Below are positions 50,332-58,476 of a DNA stretch of 64,000 nucleotides, one piece after another (position 1 is the first letter of the stretch; every line of letters starts with the position of its first letter). A program made the translations under genes and the position numbers. Location: assembly GCA_046330285.1 (NCBI GenBank), contig JAXLSX010000002.1, forward strand, positions 248,001 through 312,000, read 5' to 3'. The stretch is from RHKX01 sp046330285 (lineage in GTDB: Bacteria > Actinomycetota > Thermoleophilia > Solirubrobacterales > 70-9). The notes below the pieces were generated by a model that did no database searches, was not told where the DNA came from, and saw only the letters and a program-made list of their open reading frames with translations.

Positions 50332-51684
50332 GTGTCGAGAGCTGAATCGAGCCGTCTGCGGCTGGTCCTGGCGTTTGCCGTCTCTGCGATCGGGCTCGGT
50401 GCGCTGGTCGCGCCGACGGTGGCGAGTGCCGACACCACCTGGATCTGCAAGCCCGGCCAGGCCGACGACCTCTGCGCCGGGACGATCGAGGGCGAGACGC
50501 TCCCGCCGCCCGGCGAGGAGGCGCAGCCGCTCGGCTACACGCGGCCGAAGCACGCGCCAGTCGACTGCTTCTACCTCTACCCGACCCAGAGCGAGCAGCC
50601 CGGGCCGAACGCCAACCTCGACAAGGACCCGCCGATCCGGCGCGTCGTCGTCCAGCAGGCGCGGATGTTCTCGTCGGTCTGCGACGTCTACGCGCCGATG
50701 TACCGGCAGGTGACGCTGAACGGCGACCAGAGTTCCTACAACCCGTCGGTCGAGACCGCCTACAAGAGCGCGAAAGCGGCCTTCCGCGACTACCTGAAGT
50801 ACTACAACGACGGCCGCGGGTTCATCATGCTCGGCCACTCCCAGGGCTCCGCGCACACCGCCCGCCTGATCGACGAGCTCGTCGATACGAACGCGAAGCT
50901 GCGCAAGCGCTTCGTCGGCGCGATCGCGCCCGGCGCCAACATCAGCGTCCCGATCGGCAAGGCGGTCGGCGGCATGTACGACAACGTGCCCGCCTGCACG
51001 AAGGTCGGCGAGTACGGCTGCGTCACCGCCTACTCGACTTACAACGCCGAGCCGCCGCCCAACGCCGAGTTCTCGCGGCTCGACTTCGGCTACTGGATCT
51101 ACCCGGAGGACCGGCCGGATCCGAACAAATACGAGGTCATGTGCACGAACCCGGCGCTGCTCGACGGCGGCGACGGAACTCTCGAGCCGCTCGTCAACTT
51201 CGACTACCTGTTCAGCGCGCCCCCCGCGGAGACCGCGGAGCCCTGGAAGGGCCAGCCCGACTACTACAAGGTCGAGTGCAAGCGCAACGACGGCGCTCAC
51301 TGGCTCAACCTGACCAAGACCAACATCCCCGGCGACACGCGGGTCGATCTCGGCGCGGTCGTCGCGTCGGGCTCGAACTACCACGTGCCCGAGGTGAACC
51401 TGGCCGAGGGCAACCTGCTGACGATCGCGCAGAACCAGACCGACTCCTACGAGGCCCACGTCAAGGAGCTGAAGGCGCTCGAGGCGCAGCTCGCGAAGGC
51501 GAAGAGCCGGCTCGCCAAGCACCGGGCGAAGGCGGACAGGATCCGGACGAAGCTGCGGAAGGCCGACGATGTCAAGCAGCGACGCAGGCTGCTGAAGAAG
51601 TTCGTCAAGGCGAAGTCCAAGATCGAGGCCGACCGCAAGGAGATCCGCTCGCTGAAGCAGCGGATCGACAAGCTCGACCGGTAA
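50332..51684 (+). CDS. Exported DUF3089 alpha/beta-hydrolase-like protein with a coiled-coil tail
   Basis: 450 aa from GTG 50332, signal peptide ending at VASAD near residue 34. DUF3089 is related to lipases. PVDCFYLYPTQSEQ and VVQQARMFSSVCDVYAPMYRQVTL are its hallmarks, and FIMLGHSQGSAHTARLI holds the GHSQG nucleophile elbow. The active-site His is expected in GAHWLNLTKT. Unlike plain DUF3089 proteins it ends in about 80 residues of Lys/Ala/Arg coiled coil (LKALEAQLAKAKSRLAKHRAKADRI...), perhaps for attachment to the wall. The GNAT gene starts five bases after its stop. Confidence 0.85.
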   Translation: MSRAESSRLRLVLAFAVSAIGLGALVAPTVASADTTWICKPGQADDLCAGTIEGETLPPPGEEAQPLGYTRPKHAPVDCFYLYPTQSEQPGPNANLDKDPPIRRVVVQQARMFSSVCDVYAPMYRQVTLNGDQSSYNPSVETAYKSAKAAFRDYLKYYNDGRGFIMLGHSQGSAHTARLIDELVDTNAKLRKRFVGAIAPGANISVPIGKAVGGMYDNVPACTKVGEYGCVTAYSTYNAEPPPNAEFSRLDFGYWIYPEDRPDPNKYEVMCTNPALLDGGDGTLEPLVNFDYLFSAPPAETAEPWKGQPDYYKVECKRNDGAHWLNLTKTNIPGDTRVDLGAVVASGSNYHVPEVNLAEGNLLTIAQNQTDSYEAHVKELKALEAQLAKAKSRLAKHRAKADRIRTKLRKADDVKQRRRLLKKFVKAKSKIEADRKEIRSLKQRIDKLDR

Positions 51685-51689
51685 GCAAT

Positions 51690-52529
51690 GTGCGCCGGCT
51701 CGGGCGCGACGACGTCGGCACGCTCGTCGAGTGGGCGGCCGCCGAGGGCTGGGACCCCGGCCCCGGTGACGCCGAGGCGTTCTGGGCGGCCGACCCCGAT
51801 GCGTTCCTCGGTTTCGATCGCGACGGAGCGCTCGCCGGCGGCGGGGCGGTGGTCGCCTACGGCCGCGCGCTCGGGTTCGTCGGCCTCTTCATCCTCCGGC
51901 CGGAGTTCCGCGGCGCCGGGCTCGGACGTGAGCTCTGGAGCGAGATGCTGGTCGACCTGCGATCGCGGCTCGCGCCCGGTGCGCCGATCGGCCTCGACGC
52001 CGTCGCCGCGCTGCAGCCGTTCTACGCCGATAGCGGCTTCGTCGCCTCCCACGACACCTCGCGGATCCGCTTCGGGGATCTCGGGGCCGCGCCACAGGGG
52101 CTGACGCCGCTCGCCGACGTCCCGTTCGCCGACCTGCTCGCCTACGACGCCCGTTGCTTCGGCGCCGAGCGCGAGCCGTTCCTGCGGACGTGGCGGGAGG
52201 TCGAAGGCGCGGTGGGGCTAGCCTCGCTTCACGGCGACGGCCGGATCGAGGGTTACGGCCTCATCAGGCCGACCCGCAGCGGTTCGAAGGTCGGCCCGCT
52301 GTTCGCCGCCGAGGCCGCGATCGCCGAGCGGATCCTCCGGGGTCTGCTCGCCCGGCGCCCCGAAGGTCAGGCGGTTCTCGACGTACCGAGCGCGAACCCG
52401 GAGGCGGTCGAGCTTGCGGCGCGCCTCGGCGGCGGCGAGGTCTTCGGCACCGCGCGGATGTGGCTCGGGGATCCACCGCCGATCCCGTGGGGAGAGGTCT
52501 TCGGGATGACGACTCTCGAGCTGGGCTGA
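51690..52529 (+). CDS. GNAT acetyltransferase with YitH-type C-terminal domain
   Basis: 279 aa from GTG 51690 (VRRLGRDDVGTLVEWAAAEGW). The GNAT core has VGLFILRPEFRGAGLGRELWSEML, the acetyl-CoA loop RxxGxG, and ALQPFYADSGFVASHDTSRI. The second half (GRIEGYGLIRPTRSGSKVGPLFA, ERILRGLLAR, VLDVPSANPEAVELAARLGG) is the Acetyltransf_18/YitH domain usual in this two-domain group. Substrate unknown. It is convergent with the L,D-transpeptidase gene. Confidence 0.87.
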   Translation: MRRLGRDDVGTLVEWAAAEGWDPGPGDAEAFWAADPDAFLGFDRDGALAGGGAVVAYGRALGFVGLFILRPEFRGAGLGRELWSEMLVDLRSRLAPGAPIGLDAVAALQPFYADSGFVASHDTSRIRFGDLGAAPQGLTPLADVPFADLLAYDARCFGAEREPFLRTWREVEGAVGLASLHGDGRIEGYGLIRPTRSGSKVGPLFAAEAAIAERILRGLLARRPEGQAVLDVPSANPEAVELAARLGGGEVFGTARMWLGDPPPIPWGEVFGMTTLELG

Positions 52530-52533
52530 GCGC

Positions 52534-53400
52534 TCAGGGCCGGATCCGCACCGGCGTGCCGAGCGGGACCGTCTCGACGAGCGCGAGCACGTCCTCGTCG
52601 CGACTGCGGATACAGCCCGTCGATGCGTCGACGCCGAGCGCGCCGTCGGTGCCGTGGAAGGCGATCCGGTCGCCGCCGCTCCAGCCCGTCGGCAGGTTCG
52701 GCTGGGTCGCGCTCAGCGCCACGGCGCAGCAGCCGTACACGGGGTTGATGCCGCCGCGGAAGAGGTCGGTGACCGCGTAGGTGCCGGTCGGGGTCGGGGA
52801 GCCCGGGGCGCCGACCGTCACGTCCCACCTCCGGATCAGCCGGTCGCCGCGCCAGAGCCGGGCCTCGTGGCTCGAGAGGTCGACGCCGATCCGGAAGTCC
52901 GTGTAGCCGCCGGTGATCCTGTCGGGATCGGCCCGGACCCAGCCGAGCGACCCGTTCGGCATGTCGGCCGTCGAGACGCCGAGCCAGCGTCCGCGGACGT
53001 CGTCGACCGAGAAGACGGTGGGGGAACCGAAGTCGGTTCGGTCGCCGGCGTTGGCGACGACCTGGCCGCCGGGAGCGCTCCGGATGGCGACCTCGGCACC
53101 GGCTCTGACCGCGACGTAGGGCCGGTCCGGATGCGACGGGCGGGCCGGCGGCGCCTTCGCCTCCGACTCGCGCTCGGTGCGGGCCACGCGCTCGACCGGC
53201 TCGCTGTCTGCGGGCGCGGGGGTCGCTGCAACGGGGGACGTCGCGGCCGGGGGCGTCACGACCTGGACGACCATTGGGTCCGGCTCCGGCGGCTCATCGC
53301 CAGCCGCGGCGTGGAGCTCGAAGGCGACGGCGGCCACGGCGAGAACGGCGCAGATCAGCGTCAGCGCGATGAACCAGGCGTCGGACCGGTCGATCCCCAT
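52534..53400 (-). CDS. L,D-transpeptidase (YkuD family) with SH3-like domain
   Basis: 288 aa from ATG 53400; TACGCT seven bases upstream supports this start over a longer frame. Makes 3-3 cross-links in peptidoglycan or attaches proteins to it. A signal anchor (WFIALTLICAVLAVAAVAFEL) is followed by a Pro/Ala linker and an SH3-like domain (VAIRSAPGGQVVANAG..., GSLGWVRADPDRI). The YkuD domain has RIAFHGTDGALG and the catalytic Cys near residue 263 in DASTGCIRSRDED. The HxxxxxxxxxxS(T)GCIR pattern is complete. Confidence 0.93.
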   Translation of the reverse strand: MGIDRSDAWFIALTLICAVLAVAAVAFELHAAAGDEPPEPDPMVVQVVTPPAATSPVAATPAPADSEPVERVARTERESEAKAPPARPSHPDRPYVAVRAGAEVAIRSAPGGQVVANAGDRTDFGSPTVFSVDDVRGRWLGVSTADMPNGSLGWVRADPDRITGGYTDFRIGVDLSSHEARLWRGDRLIRRWDVTVGAPGSPTPTGTYAVTDLFRGGINPVYGCCAVALSATQPNLPTGWSGGDRIAFHGTDGALGVDASTGCIRSRDEDVLALVETVPLGTPVRIRP

Positions 53401-53407
53401 CGCCGAC

Positions 53408-53413
53408 AGCGTA
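53408..53413 (-). promoter_or_regulatory. -10 element TACGCT of the L,D-transpeptidase gene
   Basis: TACGCT on the minus strand, 7 bases (GTCGGCG) before ATG 53400. Confidence 0.5.
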
Positions 53414-53509
53414 GTAAGCCGACGAATCGGACCGGAAACGTCGAGCGGGCCCATCGCCGCGGTGGTAGCGTCTGCCACGAGCAATCCAACGACGAGGAGA
53501 GAGGTCGAG

Positions 53510-53899
53510 ATGGCTGAGACGCTCACTGGAGCCTGCCTTTGCGGCGGCGTCGAGTACGAGGTGACCGATCCGCAGGCGCTGGGCTATTGCCACTGCACCC
53601 GCTGTCAACGCTGGACCGGGGAAAGCCTGGCCGGCGTGGTCGTCGACAGGGACAACTTCCGCTTCACCAAGGGCGAGGAGCTGGTGAAGACCTACGAGAG
53701 CGAGTTCGCGCCGCGGAACTTCTGCGGCAACTGCGGTTCGAGCATCTACGACGACCTCGGCGATCAGTATTTCGTCGCGGCGGGGCTGATGCGCGAGCTC
53801 GACATGAAGCCGAGCTTCCACCTCCAGGTCGCCTTCAAGGCGCCGTGGCACGAGATCGGCGACGACGTGCCCCAGTTCGCGGAGAACCCGCCCGCCTGA
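53510..53899 (+). CDS. GFA-family zinc-binding protein
   Basis: 129 aa from ATG 53510 with a GAGGAGAGAGG box upstream and a TAGCGT hexamer at 53466-53471. Zinc ligands are GACLCGGVEYEV, GYCHCTRCQRWTG and NFCGNCGSSIYDD. It differs from the other GFA protein of the window (17476-17943) in the C-terminal half, and the two are not recent duplicates. Enzymatic role unproven. Confidence 0.88.
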   Translation: MAETLTGACLCGGVEYEVTDPQALGYCHCTRCQRWTGESLAGVVVDRDNFRFTKGEELVKTYESEFAPRNFCGNCGSSIYDDLGDQYFVAAGLMRELDMKPSFHLQVAFKAPWHEIGDDVPQFAENPPA

Positions 53900-53908
53900 G
53901 CAGGTCCG

Positions 53909-54253
53909 TCAGGAACAGTTCTCGACGGTCAGCCGGAGCTCGTCGGGCATGGTGAGGTCGTCCTGGACGACCTCGTCACCGGTGATCATGAGGTAGTAGG
54001 GCCGCGGGCCGTCGCAGTAGATCCATACCGAGCTCGGGCCTGGATCGCCGCCGCCGGGGACGAGGTCCTGGGTGGCGGCCGGCTCGCCGATCGCGTCGGT
54101 GACCGAGTCGGCGGAATCGCCCACCTTGATCGCGTCGAACCCGGACGTCGAGAAGGTCGCGTCTCCGCCTCCGCCCCCGCAGCCGGCGAGTGCGAGCGCC
54201 GCGGCCGCGCCGAGAACGCCCAGTAGAACCCTGATCGCCTGCCGAGGCTCCAT
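53909..54253 (-). CDS. Small lipoprotein
   Basis: 114 aa from ATG 54253. The signal peptide (IRVLLGVLGAAAALALAGC) has a lipobox and is followed by a Gly-rich spacer. FDAIKVGDSADSVTDAIGEPAATQ is a BamE-like GxSxxxVxxxIGxP motif. The rest contains VWIYCDGPRPYYLMITGDEVVQDD, and a terminal Cys is close to the stop. It is convergent with the GFA gene. Function unknown. Confidence 0.75.
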   Translation of the reverse strand: MEPRQAIRVLLGVLGAAAALALAGCGGGGGDATFSTSGFDAIKVGDSADSVTDAIGEPAATQDLVPGGGDPGPSSVWIYCDGPRPYYLMITGDEVVQDDLTMPDELRLTVENCS

Positions 54254-54260
54254 CGGAGTG

Positions 54261-54266
54261 AAGGTA
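54261..54266 (-). promoter_or_regulatory. -10 element TACCTT of the lipoprotein gene
   Basis: TACCTT on the minus strand, 7 bases (CACTCCG) before ATG 54253. It supports the shorter of two possible starts. Confidence 0.5.
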
Positions 54267-54345
54267 GCCGATCCGGGGTCATTTGCCGCCGCCACCCGTG
54301 TCACGCTGCCACCGGAATCGTCATGCGCCCTTTGGGAGGGGAGAG

Positions 54346-54975
54346 ATGAGCGAGTACCCGGTGAAGTTCGCCGTCGACTATCCGGAGCGCCAGCTCAACC
54401 GGCTGACCAGCTTCTTCCGGATCTTCACGATCATCCCGATCGCGATCCTGATGACCACGATCACGGGCTATTCGAAGTCCTACAGCGGCATCGATGGGAC
54501 GACGGTGACCGTCGTCGTGAGCGGGATCGGGATCCTCTTCATTCCGGTGCTGCTGATGATCCTGTTCCGGGGGAAGTACCCGAAGTGGTGGTTCGACTGG
54601 AACCTCCAGCTGCAGCGTTTCAGCAACCGCATCGGCGTCTACGGGCTGCTGATGGAGGACCGCTACCCGGCGACCGACGACGACCAGGCCGTTCATCTCG
54701 AATACGCCTACCCGGACGTCGAGAGTGAGCTCTCCCGCGGCATGCCGCTGGTCAAGTGGCTGCTTGCGATCCCTCACTACATCGTCCTGTTCTTCCTCTA
54801 CATCGGCCTCTTCTTCGCGGTGATCGCGGCCTGGTTCGCGATCCTCTTCACCGGCCGCTATCCACGCGGTCTCTTCGATTACGTCGAGGGCGTCCTGCGG
54901 TGGCACAACCGGGTCCTCTGTTACGCGGTCGTGCTCGTGACCGACGAGTACCCGCCGTTCCGGCTGCGCGACTGA
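54346..54975 (+). CDS. DUF4389 membrane protein
   Basis: 209 aa from ATG 54346 with GGGAGGGGAGAG just upstream. Two DUF4389 units are recognisable by YPERQLNRLTSFFRIFTIIPI and RGMPLVKWLLAIPHYIVLFF. Each carries membrane helices and ends in blocks such as FRGKYPKWWFDWNLQLQRFSNRIGVY and FTGRYPRGLFDYVEGVLRWHNRVLCY. Four membrane segments are expected. The family is common in actinobacteria and has no known role. The L7/L12-like small gene follows after 12 bases. Confidence 0.87.
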   Translation: MSEYPVKFAVDYPERQLNRLTSFFRIFTIIPIAILMTTITGYSKSYSGIDGTTVTVVVSGIGILFIPVLLMILFRGKYPKWWFDWNLQLQRFSNRIGVYGLLMEDRYPATDDDQAVHLEYAYPDVESELSRGMPLVKWLLAIPHYIVLFFLYIGLFFAVIAAWFAILFTGRYPRGLFDYVEGVLRWHNRVLCYAVVLVTDEYPPFRLRD

Positions 54976-54987
54976 GGGGAGACGGGC

Positions 54988-55239
54988 ATGTCCGCATACA
55001 ACGAACTGCAGCTCAGCTCCTACGTCGACCAGATCTTCAAGCGCCTGAACGCGATCGAGGCCCAGCTCGCGGCGCTCTCCGCGCACGCCGGCGTGCCCTA
55101 CGAACAGCCCGGGGCCGGGGCGCCGCCGGAGGTGGTCGAGCTGGCGGCAGCCGGTGACCGGATGGGCGCGATCCGCAAGTACCGGGAGCTGACCGGCGCC
55201 GGTCTCGACGAGGCGAGCGCGGTCGTCGAGGGGCTCTAG
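54988..55239 (+). CDS. Small protein with a ribosomal L7/L12 C-terminal-like domain
   Basis: 83 aa, ATG 54988 preceded by GAGGGGAGACGGGC. An N-terminal helix (VDQIFKRLNAIEAQLAALSAHAGV) leads to a C-terminal segment EVVELAAAGDRMGAIRKYRELTGAGLDEASAVVEGL. This matches the factor-binding half of L7/L12 (xxIAxIKxVRxxTGLGLKEAKxxVE). It lacks the L7/L12 dimerisation domain, so it is not the ribosomal stalk protein. Such orphans are frequent beside membrane proteins in actinobacteria and may bind GTPases or act in oligomers; this is inference. Confidence 0.75.
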   Translation: MSAYNELQLSSYVDQIFKRLNAIEAQLAALSAHAGVPYEQPGAGAPPEVVELAAAGDRMGAIRKYRELTGAGLDEASAVVEGL

Positions 55240-55369
55240 CGCGGCCCGGACCCCCTGTGAGGGGCCCGCGAACTTAGGGGTTGGGGTTTGGGGTGCCTCC
55301 CGATGTGCGGGGGGTCGGGCCGGGCGATGCTGAGGCTGTCCGAAGACGACCTCAGCAAGGGAGAGCCCG
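55240..55369. promoter_or_regulatory. G-tract-rich leader of the RTX-like gene
   Basis: Contains CCCCT-GTG-AGGGG (around 55253-55264), then GGGG tracts at 55277-55280, 55283-55286 and 55290-55293 separated by TT and TTT. A GGGGGG tract near 55310 follows. Three evenly spaced tracts plus a fourth could form a G-quadruplex or tandem operator sites. No clear -10 element is seen. An AAGGGAGAGCCCG box lies before ATG 55370. Confidence 0.4.
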
Positions 55370-57301
55370 ATGCAGCGCGACCAGACCCACCAGACGCCCG
55401 AACCGATCATGCCCCCGCGGGTGAGCCTGCTGGCGCCGCTCCTCGTGCTGCTCGGCCTCCTGCTGGTGAGCGCGGGAAGCGCGAAGGCGGCGGTGACGCC
55501 GACCTGCGACGGCGTCCCCGCGACGATCTTCAAGCCCGACGGCTCTCCCGGACGGCTCGCCGGGACCAACGGCGATGACGTCATCGTCGGCTCGATCGGC
55601 CGCGACAACATCGAGGCAGGTGACGGCGACGACCTGATCTGCACGGTCGACGGCCGCGACTCGATTCTGGGCGGCACCGGCACCGACCGGATCTACGCCG
55701 GCACCGGCGACGACGAGGTCGAGTCGGGCGCCGGCACCGGCGACGACATCTACGGCGGTGACGGCCGCGACCTGATCACGATCGACTCGGTCAACTCGGC
55801 CGCGCACGGCGAGGGCGGCAACGACCACCTGGTCTCGCTCGGCAACATCGTCTACCTCGACGGCGGCACCGGTGACGACGTCCTCGACGGTGGCGCGCGT
55901 ACCGACACGATCGACGGCGGCGACGGCAAGGACGCGATCGGCGGCGGCGACGGCAAGGACATCATCGGCGGCGACGCGGGCAACGACAGCATCCTGGCCG
56001 GAAAGGGCAACGACGCGGTCGAGGGCGGCAGCGGCGACGACAACATCGAAGGCGGTGCCGCGACTGACGTCATCCACGGAGACGAGGGCCGCGACATCCT
56101 CGACACCGACACCGGGATCGGCGACTCGCTCTACGGCGGCGCCGACGACGACCACCTGGTCCTGCTCGCGCGGGGGAGCGATGCGTTCGGCGATGCCGGC
56201 AACGACAAGCTCTCGACGGTCGAGCAGAAGACGGCGCTCGACGGCGGCGACGGCAACGACACGATCGAGGGCGGTCCGTACGCCGACTCGATCGATGGCG
56301 GCACCGGCAACGACCGGATCGACGGCGGCAACGGCGGCGATGCGATGTCGGGGGAGGCGGGCAACGACCGGATCACGACCGGCAAGGGTGCGTCCGACGT
56401 CACCTCCGGCGGCCCCGACGCCGACGCCGTCACCGGAACCTCGAGCGGCGCCTCGCTGCGCGGCGACGAGGGCGCCGACACCCTCACGGCCAAGGCGGAG
56501 GGCGTGCGGATGGACGGCGGCGCCGACAACGACAAGCTCGCCGGCAGCAAGTTCGAGGACCAGGGAACCGGCGGCACCGGCAACGACACCATCAGCGGCG
56601 CCAACGGCGACGACGACCTCCACGGCGGCGACGGGACCGACACGCTCAACGGCGGCAGCGGCAACGACAAGCTGTTCGGCGATGCCGACGCTGATCGCTG
56701 CGCCGGCGCCGGCGGCAAGGACCTCTGCCACGGCGGCGCGCCCGGCGGGGAGGCCAACTCCTCGACCGACACCGACGTCTGCGACGCGGAGAAGAAGAAG
56801 TCGTGCAAGGCCGGCAACTCCAGCCACCTCGACGGCTCCGCCAGCGGCAGCGTCACCATCGTCGGCGGCGACGAGCTCGTCGGGGTCTCCGAGGATTGGA
56901 CCGCCGAATTCGCCCTCGACGAGTACTTCGAGGGCGGCTACAAGGGCGATGCGACCTTCGAGGTCGGCGTCTCCGGGACAGATCAGGAGGGCTGCACCTA
57001 CGTGGGTGGAGGCCCGATCACCGGCACGGCCGAGATGACGATCTTCGAGGACGACGACCCGGCGCAGTCCTACTACTCGGTGACGTTGCAGGCCAAGCAG
57101 GGCTCGTTCGACGTCACGGTCACCTGCCCGGACGGCTCGCACACCGAGAACTGGGTGCCCCTGCAGTACCCGGACCTGATGCGCACCTACGACTACCCGT
57201 TCTACGAGAAGGGCATGACGACGTTCGAGGGCGGCGACTCCTATGAGACGACGCACTTCGACTACGAGATGGCCGTCGACTGGAACTGGTCGATCGGCTA
57301 G
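55370..57301 (+). CDS. Secreted RTX-like calcium-binding protein
   Basis: 643 aa. The N-terminal signal is long (residues 1-40, LLAPLLVLLGLLLVSAGSAKA). Residues about 65-455 are close-packed nonapeptide repeats (NGDDVIVGS, GGTGDDVLDGG, GDGNDTIEGG) expected to form a calcium-loaded beta-roll. A Cys-rich stretch (CAGAGGKDLCHGG, TDVCDAEKKKSC) ends the roll. The last 160 residues are a separate acidic, Tyr-rich domain (WTAEFALDEYFEGGYKGD...). No T1SS genes are present. Its TAG stop shares the palindrome CTAG with the stop of the convergent hydrolase gene. Confidence 0.88.
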   Translation: MQRDQTHQTPEPIMPPRVSLLAPLLVLLGLLLVSAGSAKAAVTPTCDGVPATIFKPDGSPGRLAGTNGDDVIVGSIGRDNIEAGDGDDLICTVDGRDSILGGTGTDRIYAGTGDDEVESGAGTGDDIYGGDGRDLITIDSVNSAAHGEGGNDHLVSLGNIVYLDGGTGDDVLDGGARTDTIDGGDGKDAIGGGDGKDIIGGDAGNDSILAGKGNDAVEGGSGDDNIEGGAATDVIHGDEGRDILDTDTGIGDSLYGGADDDHLVLLARGSDAFGDAGNDKLSTVEQKTALDGGDGNDTIEGGPYADSIDGGTGNDRIDGGNGGDAMSGEAGNDRITTGKGASDVTSGGPDADAVTGTSSGASLRGDEGADTLTAKAEGVRMDGGADNDKLAGSKFEDQGTGGTGNDTISGANGDDDLHGGDGTDTLNGGSGNDKLFGDADADRCAGAGGKDLCHGGAPGGEANSSTDTDVCDAEKKKSCKAGNSSHLDGSASGSVTIVGGDELVGVSEDWTAEFALDEYFEGGYKGDATFEVGVSGTDQEGCTYVGGGPITGTAEMTIFEDDDPAQSYYSVTLQAKQGSFDVTVTCPDGSHTENWVPLQYPDLMRTYDYPFYEKGMTTFEGGDSYETTHFDYEMAVDWNWSIG

Positions 57302-58119
57302 CCGGCGACCGCGCCGGCGATCAGCTCCGCCACGCCTCCCGGGTCCTCGAGACCCGGGAGGTGGGCGACCGCCGGCAGCTCGATGACGTCGCGGACGTCG
57401 CCGAGGCGCTCGGCAAGCTCGCGACACTGATCGGCGAAGAACGGTAAATCGAGCTCACCCCAGACGATCATCGCGGGCACGTCGATCTCGCCGAGACGGT
57501 CCCAGGTGGCGAGCTCCTCGAGCTGCGAGTCCTCAGGCCAGTCGGCCGCGAGCGCAACGGCGTTCATCGCCAAGAACAGGTCCCGGGCCGGACCGGTCAC
57601 CCGACCTTCGGCGGCGGCTGGGCCATCGAGCCAGAGCTGGGCCTCGAGCCGGTTCACGGCTTCGAGGTCGCCGAGCTCGTCGGCCGCCCCGATCGCGGCG
57701 TCGATCCGGAGCGTGTCCGGATCGAGTTCGTCGTCGTCGGGGTCCGGAGCGCCGCTGACGGCCGGAGCGATCAGTACGAGCCCCGCCACGCTCGGGGGAT
57801 CGGTCAGAGCGAGGTCGAGCGCGACCCGGCCTCCCTGCGAGTTGCCGACGAGCCAGACGGGGCCATCGGCGACGCTCTGGACGACCGCGCGGAGGTCGGC
57901 GACGTGGTCGGGCATGCCGATCGCCGGCGTGTCGCCGAAGCCGCGGCGGTCGTAGGAGACGACGTCGAAGCCACGTTCGGCCAGGTCGGCGGCGACGCCG
58001 GTCCACGCGCGACGGTCCGCGACCCCGGCGTGGAGCAGGATCACCGTCGGGCCATCGCCCGGCGTGCGGTCGGCGGCGAGCTCGACGCCGTCGGAGGCGG
58101 TGAAGGACGTTGCCGCGAT
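57298..58119 (-). CDS. Alpha/beta hydrolase lacking a standard start codon
   Basis: About 249-274 aa. The fold is clear: VILLHAGVADRRAW (oxyanion HG region), VSYDRRGFGDTP, LVGNSQGGRVALDLAL (nucleophile in GNSQG), MIVWGELDLPFFADQ (Asp) and AVAHLPGLEDPG (His). The first good codon, GTG 58044, cuts into the first beta strand. The open frame continues with SIAATSFTASDGVELAADRT, which looks like real family N-terminus, up to an in-frame stop. In that extension no ATG, GTG or TTG exists; ATC at 58119-58117, 6 bases after TACGGT, is the best candidate. Coordinates assume that start. Confidence 0.72.
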   Translation of the reverse strand: MAATSFTASDGVELAADRTPGDGPTVILLHAGVADRRAWTGVAADLAERGFDVVSYDRRGFGDTPAIGMPDHVADLRAVVQSVADGPVWLVGNSQGGRVALDLALTDPPSVAGLVLIAPAVSGAPDPDDDELDPDTLRIDAAIGAADELGDLEAVNRLEAQLWLDGPAAAEGRVTGPARDLFLAMNAVALAADWPEDSQLEELATWDRLGEIDVPAMIVWGELDLPFFADQCRELAERLGDVRDVIELPAVAHLPGLEDPGGVAELIAGAVAG

Positions 58120-58125
58120 GCTTCG

Positions 58126-58131
58126 ACCGTA
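58126..58131 (-). promoter_or_regulatory. -10-like TACGGT upstream of the hydrolase
   Basis: TACGGT on the minus strand, 6 bases before an ATC codon that may act as a rare start. Confidence 0.3.
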
Positions 58132-58135
58132 TCGC

Positions 58136-58447
58136 TCAGCCGATCAGCTCGGCGAGCGTCCGCCGGGCGATCTCGGAGTCGGGGGACTCCCAGAGCTGTC
58201 CGAGGGCCGCGGCTGCGAGCTGGATCTCGGTCAGCCCGGCGCCGGTCTCGTTGCTGAACCGCTCGAGCCAGCGGCTGGCCGCCCGCGGATAGCGTTGATC
58301 GCCGGCGTCCGCCATCAGCCGGCAGAGCTCGAGGGCGTCGGCGAGGGCGATGTGGGGGAGGTCCCGGGCCATGATCAGCGCCGCCGTCAGGTGTCCAGCG
58401 GCGAGCGACCGCTTGAACCTGCCGTGATCGGACCCGTGGACGCCCAT
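58136..58447 (-). CDS. Conserved small helical protein
   Basis: 103 aa from ATG 58447. All-helical composition (GRFKRSLAAGHLTAALIMARDLPHIALADALELCRLMADAG..., RWLERFSNETGAGLTEIQLAAAALGQLWE). Similar hypotheticals appear across actinobacteria, often near stress genes. Its start codon is overlapped by the palindromic SOS box at 58447-58464, so LexA binding should affect it; a start further inside (ATG of MARDLPHIAL) is possible. Function unknown. Confidence 0.68.
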   Translation of the reverse strand: MGVHGSDHGRFKRSLAAGHLTAALIMARDLPHIALADALELCRLMADAGDQRYPRAASRWLERFSNETGAGLTEIQLAAAALGQLWESPDSEIARRTLAELIG

Positions 58448-58464
58448 GCGAACGTATGTTCGCA
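58447..58464. promoter_or_regulatory. LexA (SOS) box, perfect 18-base palindrome
   Basis: TGCGAACGTATGTTCGCA contains CGAAC-GTAT-GTTCG, the full actinobacterial SOS consensus CGAAC(R)NN(Y)GTTCG. It stands between two divergent genes. Relative to the TAAGGT hexamer at 58477-58482 it covers the -35 position of the universal stress protein gene. Confidence 0.72.
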
Positions 58465-58476
58465 GGACCGAGGGCG

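Noticed and set aside
53020..53045. GAACCGAAGTCGGTTC 16-base palindrome
   Set aside because: Inside the L,D-transpeptidase coding region, with spacing of eight; probably chance in coding sequence.
55560..56700. Dense short repeats that could look like a CRISPR array
   Set aside because: The repeats follow the 27-base period of Gly/Asp nonapeptide codons in an open reading frame and have no spacers.
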